Shown here piece after piece: positions 4,734-7,452 of a stretch of DNA of 7,452 nucleotides. This DNA comes from an uncultured Bacteroidales bacterium. Lineage in GTDB: Bacteria > Bacteroidota > Bacteroidia > Bacteroidales > P3. Both the position numbers and the translations under genes were made by a program. The stretch is taken from NCBI GenBank assembly GCA_937906975.1, contig CALCUN010000052.1:1-7452 (forward strand), in the 5' to 3' direction. The notes beneath the pieces were generated by a model. That model did not search any database. It was not told where the DNA came from and worked only from the letters and a program-made list of their open reading frames with translations. Positions within the stretch are counted from its first letter, which is position 1. Each line of letters begins with the position of its first letter.

Positions 4734-7452
4734 ATGGCTGACGGTACAAAGATTGATGATTTGCAGATAGAAATTGATGCTTCAGCAGAAAATGCGAATA
4801 AAGCGATAGACAACCTTGTTAAAAAATTAGACAGATTACAAACCTCTTTAAAAACGATAAATGGTTCACAATTAGTAGGTATTGCAAATGGTGTTGATAG
4901 GCTTGGTAAATCAATGCAAACAATGAACACTATTAAGACAGCAGACTTTACACGTTTGGCTACGAATTTGGCGAAATTAGGCGATTTGAATGTTTCAGGC
5001 TTAAATAGTTCGGCTAGTTCACTTTCGCACTTATCTAGGGCATTAAACACGTTAAATGGTGCTAATTTTGATAACAAAAATCTTCAAAATTTAATAAATA
5101 GCATTACTAGACTTTCAAATGCAAATGTTGGTAATCTTTCCAATATTGATTTTTCTAAAATTGGAAATTCTATCAATCAATTAGCAACAAGTTTGAGTAA
5201 TTCACCAAAGATACAGCAATCAATTATATCAATGACAAATGCTGTATCAAATCTTTCCAAATTTGCACAAAACATACCGATTGCATCAAGTTCTCTTGGA
5301 GATTTAGGCAAATCGTTAAATGCTTTTATGTCAAGTGTTTCATCAGCACCTAGTGTTTCCGAAAACGTGATTTATTTTGCACAAGCAATAGGTACTTTGT
5401 CAAACGCAGGAACAAAAGCAGGAGTTACAGCACAAAACTTGTCAGCATTGGGAGTTGGTTTAGTTAATTTAATGACAACTCTTTCAAAAGCACCTAATGT
5501 CAATAAAAACATTATAGACATGACTAACGCATTGGCTAATTTAGCAACGCAAGGTTCAAGGGTGGGTTCTGCATCTAAAAGCATTGAAAAAGGCTTAAAT
5601 AGGGCAAATAACAGTGCTACAAGGGCATCTAAAAGTTTTGGTGGTTTAGCAAGTGCTATTGGTAAGTTTTATGCTACATATTTCTTGGTAATTCGTGGAA
5701 TAAAAGGACTTTATAAGTCTATTGAAGGTACTGCTGATTACTTGGAAGCATTTAACTACTTTAATGTAGCATTAGGAAAAATTGGTAGTGATTGGTCGCA
5801 TCAGTTTGAACAATATGGATATGAAAGTGCCGAAGCATACGCAGACAGTTTTTCAACAAGACTTCAATCAAGTTTGAAGAATTTATCTGGTTTGCAAATT
5901 AGTGTTGGTGCTGATGGAAACGGTCTTTTAACCGAAACTGGATTAAAAAATCTTGGTTTAAATATCCAAGAAATCACACAGTATGCATCACAGTTAGCAA
6001 GTGTTACAAACTCTGTTGGTCAAGTCGGAGAAGTATCATTGGCGGCGGCTAACTCTTTAACCAAGTTAGGAGCCGATTTATCGTCTTTATTCAACCTTGA
6101 TTATAGTTCGGTTATGAATAACCTACAAAGTGGCTTAATCGGTCAATCTAGGGCATTATACAAGTATGGTATTGATATTACTAATGCTACATTGCAGACG
6201 TATGCTTACGAATTAGGTCTTGAAAAAGCAGTTTCAGAAATGACACAAGCCGAAAAGATGCAATTACGTATGATTGCTATTTTAGACCAAAGCAAAGTAT
6301 CTTGGGGAGATTTAGCAAACACAATCAATTCCCCAAGCAATATGATTCGTCAGTTCAAGAATAACTTAAAAGAAGTTGGAATGGTATTAGGTCAGTTGTT
6401 TATACCATTGATGCAGAAAGTAATGCCAGTTATTAACGGTGTAACAATTGCATTAAAACGATTGCTTGTAAGTATCGCTGGATTTTTAGGAATACAGTTA
6501 GATTTATCTTCATTCGGTCAAGGTTATAGTGGATTGGGCGAAGATGTTGACGGTCTTACAGATAGTCTTGATGATGCTACGGCAAGTGCTAAAAAACTTA
6601 AATCTGTCACACTTGGAATTGACGAATTAAACATTAACGCACCACAAGAAGATAGTGGAAAATCTACTGGTGGTGTAGGTGGTGGAATTGACCTTACAGA
6701 TGAAATTTTAGAAGCAACTTCCGAATATGAAAAAGTTTGGAATGATGCTTTTAACAATATGGAAAACAAGGCACAAGAGTTTGCCAATAAAATCGAGAAG
6801 ATTTTTGAGCCGATTACAAAACCATTGCAAAATTTATTTAAAAACATATCTATCGGAGATTGGTTTTCAGCAGGTAAAAATATTTCTGATGTCACAAGTG
6901 GTATGTTTGATTTATTTTCTAATGCAATTAAAAAAATAAAATGGAATGAAATCGGTAAAAAAATAGGTGAGTTCTTAAAAGGAATTGAATGGAAAAACAT
7001 TATAAATTCTGTTGGAAATTTCTTTGAAACGCTTATTGATTCAGCAGTAGACTCTTGGGAAAGTTCTTTTGAAGTAGATAAAATTGGAACAGTTATAAGT
7101 ACTGCTATCGTTGGTTGGTTTGCAGTTAATAAGTTAAAAATCAATCCAAAAATTGTAGTAGGTGTTATTACTTGGGAATTTAGTTTTAATATTGGTAAAA
7201 AAATCGCTGAAATCTTTTCGGAAACAGACGCAGGATTTGAAGATTTTACATTTTTTGGCAAAGATGGTTTCTTCAAAAACGCATTTAGCGATATGAAAGA
7301 AAGCGCAAAAGCACAACATGAAGTTGATAAGGCAAACTTCAACGCTGCTAAAGCCGAAGCAAAAGCAAACTTTGAAGAAAACCGTGGGACTAACACTCTT
7401 AAAAGAGCAAAAGAAATGAGCAAGAAGTCTTGGGATGATGCTCATATGAGCC
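4734..7452 (+). CDS. Tape measure protein, 5' part (runs off window)
   Basis: The frame opens at ATG 4734 behind AGAGAGG (4718-4724) and stays open to the window end: 906 codons seen, stop not reached. It begins MADGTKIDDLQIEIDASAEN and KAIDNLVKKLDRL, a common opening of Firmicutes tape measure proteins. Residues about 69-275 are Ser/Asn/Leu-rich repeats. A hydrophobic segment follows (about 303-327, KFYATYFLVIRGIKGLY), then a helical region with FNYFNVALGKIG and later QAEKMQLRMIAILDQSKVSW, typical of the conserved tape measure core; a second hydrophobic stretch near 563-587 (VMPVINGVTIALKRLLVSI); a glycine-rich linker at about 641-653 (SGKSTGGVGGG); a third hydrophobic region near 784-824; and a charged alanine/lysine-rich helix at the visible end. 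The protein sets tail length, is threaded in the tube and may insert into the host membrane during DNA delivery. The total length is unknown. Confidence 0.9.
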   Translation, partial: MADGTKIDDLQIEIDASAENANKAIDNLVKKLDRLQTSLKTINGSQLVGIANGVDRLGKSMQTMNTIKTADFTRLATNLAKLGDLNVSGLNSSASSLSHLSRALNTLNGANFDNKNLQNLINSITRLSNANVGNLSNIDFSKIGNSINQLATSLSNSPKIQQSIISMTNAVSNLSKFAQNIPIASSSLGDLGKSLNAFMSSVSSAPSVSENVIYFAQAIGTLSNAGTKAGVTAQNLSALGVGLVNLMTTLSKAPNVNKNIIDMTNALANLATQGSRVGSASKSIEKGLNRANNSATRASKSFGGLASAIGKFYATYFLVIRGIKGLYKSIEGTADYLEAFNYFNVALGKIGSDWSHQFEQYGYESAEAYADSFSTRLQSSLKNLSGLQISVGADGNGLLTETGLKNLGLNIQEITQYASQLASVTNSVGQVGEVSLAAANSLTKLGADLSSLFNLDYSSVMNNLQSGLIGQSRALYKYGIDITNATLQTYAYELGLEKAVSEMTQAEKMQLRMIAILDQSKVSWGDLANTINSPSNMIRQFKNNLKEVGMVLGQLFIPLMQKVMPVINGVTIALKRLLVSIAGFLGIQLDLSSFGQGYSGLGEDVDGLTDSLDDATASAKKLKSVTLGIDELNINAPQEDSGKSTGGVGGGIDLTDEILEATSEYEKVWNDAFNNMENKAQEFANKIEKIFEPITKPLQNLFKNISIGDWFSAGKNISDVTSGMFDLFSNAIKKIKWNEIGKKIGEFLKGIEWKNIINSVGNFFETLIDSAVDSWESSFEVDKIGTVISTAIVGWFAVNKLKINPKIVVGVITWEFSFNIGKKIAEIFSETDAGFEDFTFFGKDGFFKNAFSDMKESAKAQHEVDKANFNAAKAEAKANFEENRGTNTLKRAKEMSKKSWDDAHMS
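5064..5558 (+). repeat. 48-residue repeats in the tape measure N-terminal region
   Basis: Tape measure residues 111-157 (47), 158-205 (48), 206-253 (48) and a partial unit from 254 to about 275 align as diverged tandem repeats. Equivalent positions read NFDNKNLQNLINSITRL, PKIQQSIISMTNAVSNL, PSVSENVIYFAQAIGTL and PNVNKNIIDMTNALANL; the second half of each unit ends IGNSINQLATSLSNS, LGKSLNAFMSSVSSA or LGVGLVNLMTTLSKA. A shorter, more diverged unit may precede them (about 69-110). The DNA copies are too diverged to look like a recent duplication. Confidence 0.75.

Noticed and set aside
4705..4770. A 21-codon frame overlapping the tape measure start
   Set aside because: Its ATG follows a T-rich run with no RBS, and the arginine-rich sequence is what the out-of-frame reading of a purine-rich RBS region would give by chance.
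6524..7423. A 299-codon open frame on the minus strand
   Set aside because: It is wholly antisense to the tape measure gene, is phenylalanine/leucine/serine-rich as expected from reverse-reading A-rich coding DNA, and has no ribosome binding site or recognisable motif.
1..7452. Alternative genetic code, CRISPR array, tRNA genes or transposon ends
   Set aside because: TAA, TAG and TGA all end convincing genes with no in-frame reassignment; no regularly spaced direct repeats, cloverleaf sequences, terminal inverted repeats or transposase motifs were seen on either strand.

Overview
The window is a low-GC, gene-dense stretch in which every convincing gene lies on the + strand. It reads as the head-to-tail morphogenesis region of a tailed phage or prophage of a Gram-positive, Clostridia-like (Lachnospiraceae-type) host. 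The supporting signs are strong AGGAGG-type ribosome binding sites, AT-rich codons (AGA arginine, A/T third positions), overlapping or nearly touching genes, and recognisable Firmicutes phage protein families in canonical order. No integrase, repressor, portal or terminase is visible, so prophage versus lytic phage cannot be decided here. A long tape measure gene and a tail tube gene with no sheath gene before it indicate a long, non-contractile (siphovirus-type) tail.

Layout: the 3' end of a major capsid gene (2-235); a small capsid-adjacent protein with an HeH/SAP-like C-terminus (258-506); a head-tail connector (518-865); a short atypical G/T-rich gap with a possible 39-codon frame (866-975); a coiled-coil plus C-terminal membrane protein of the XhlA type (976-1284); head-closure protein (1296-1724); HK97 gp10-like protein (1732-2277); tail terminator/completion protein (2277-2675); an intrinsic terminator (2688-2713); tail tube protein (2743-3195); two adjacent hairpins, the second masking a ribosome binding site (3203-3250); tail assembly chaperone G and its -1 frameshift product GT (3258-3994) with a T TTT TTT slippery site; a holin-like small membrane protein (3987-4166); an M15-type peptidoglycan peptidase (4188-4583); a structured 150-base intergenic region with one clear terminator and a possible terminator/antiterminator pair (4602-4704); and a tape measure gene open to the window end (4734-7452, 906 codons seen).

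How it works together: the capsid, connector, closure, gp10-like and terminator proteins would form the shell and the head-tail interface. The tube protein polymerises around the tape measure protein, with G and GT acting as chaperones. The M15 peptidase, the holin-like protein and the XhlA-like protein are lysis-type genes scattered among structural genes instead of forming one terminal lysis cassette. RNA structures bracket the tail tube gene and precede the tape measure gene, which suggests that expression levels are set locally inside one long transcript. I see no wholly new protein system. The least explained elements are the RNA structures at 4639-4704 and 3203-3250, the dispersed lysis genes and the odd gap at 866-975.
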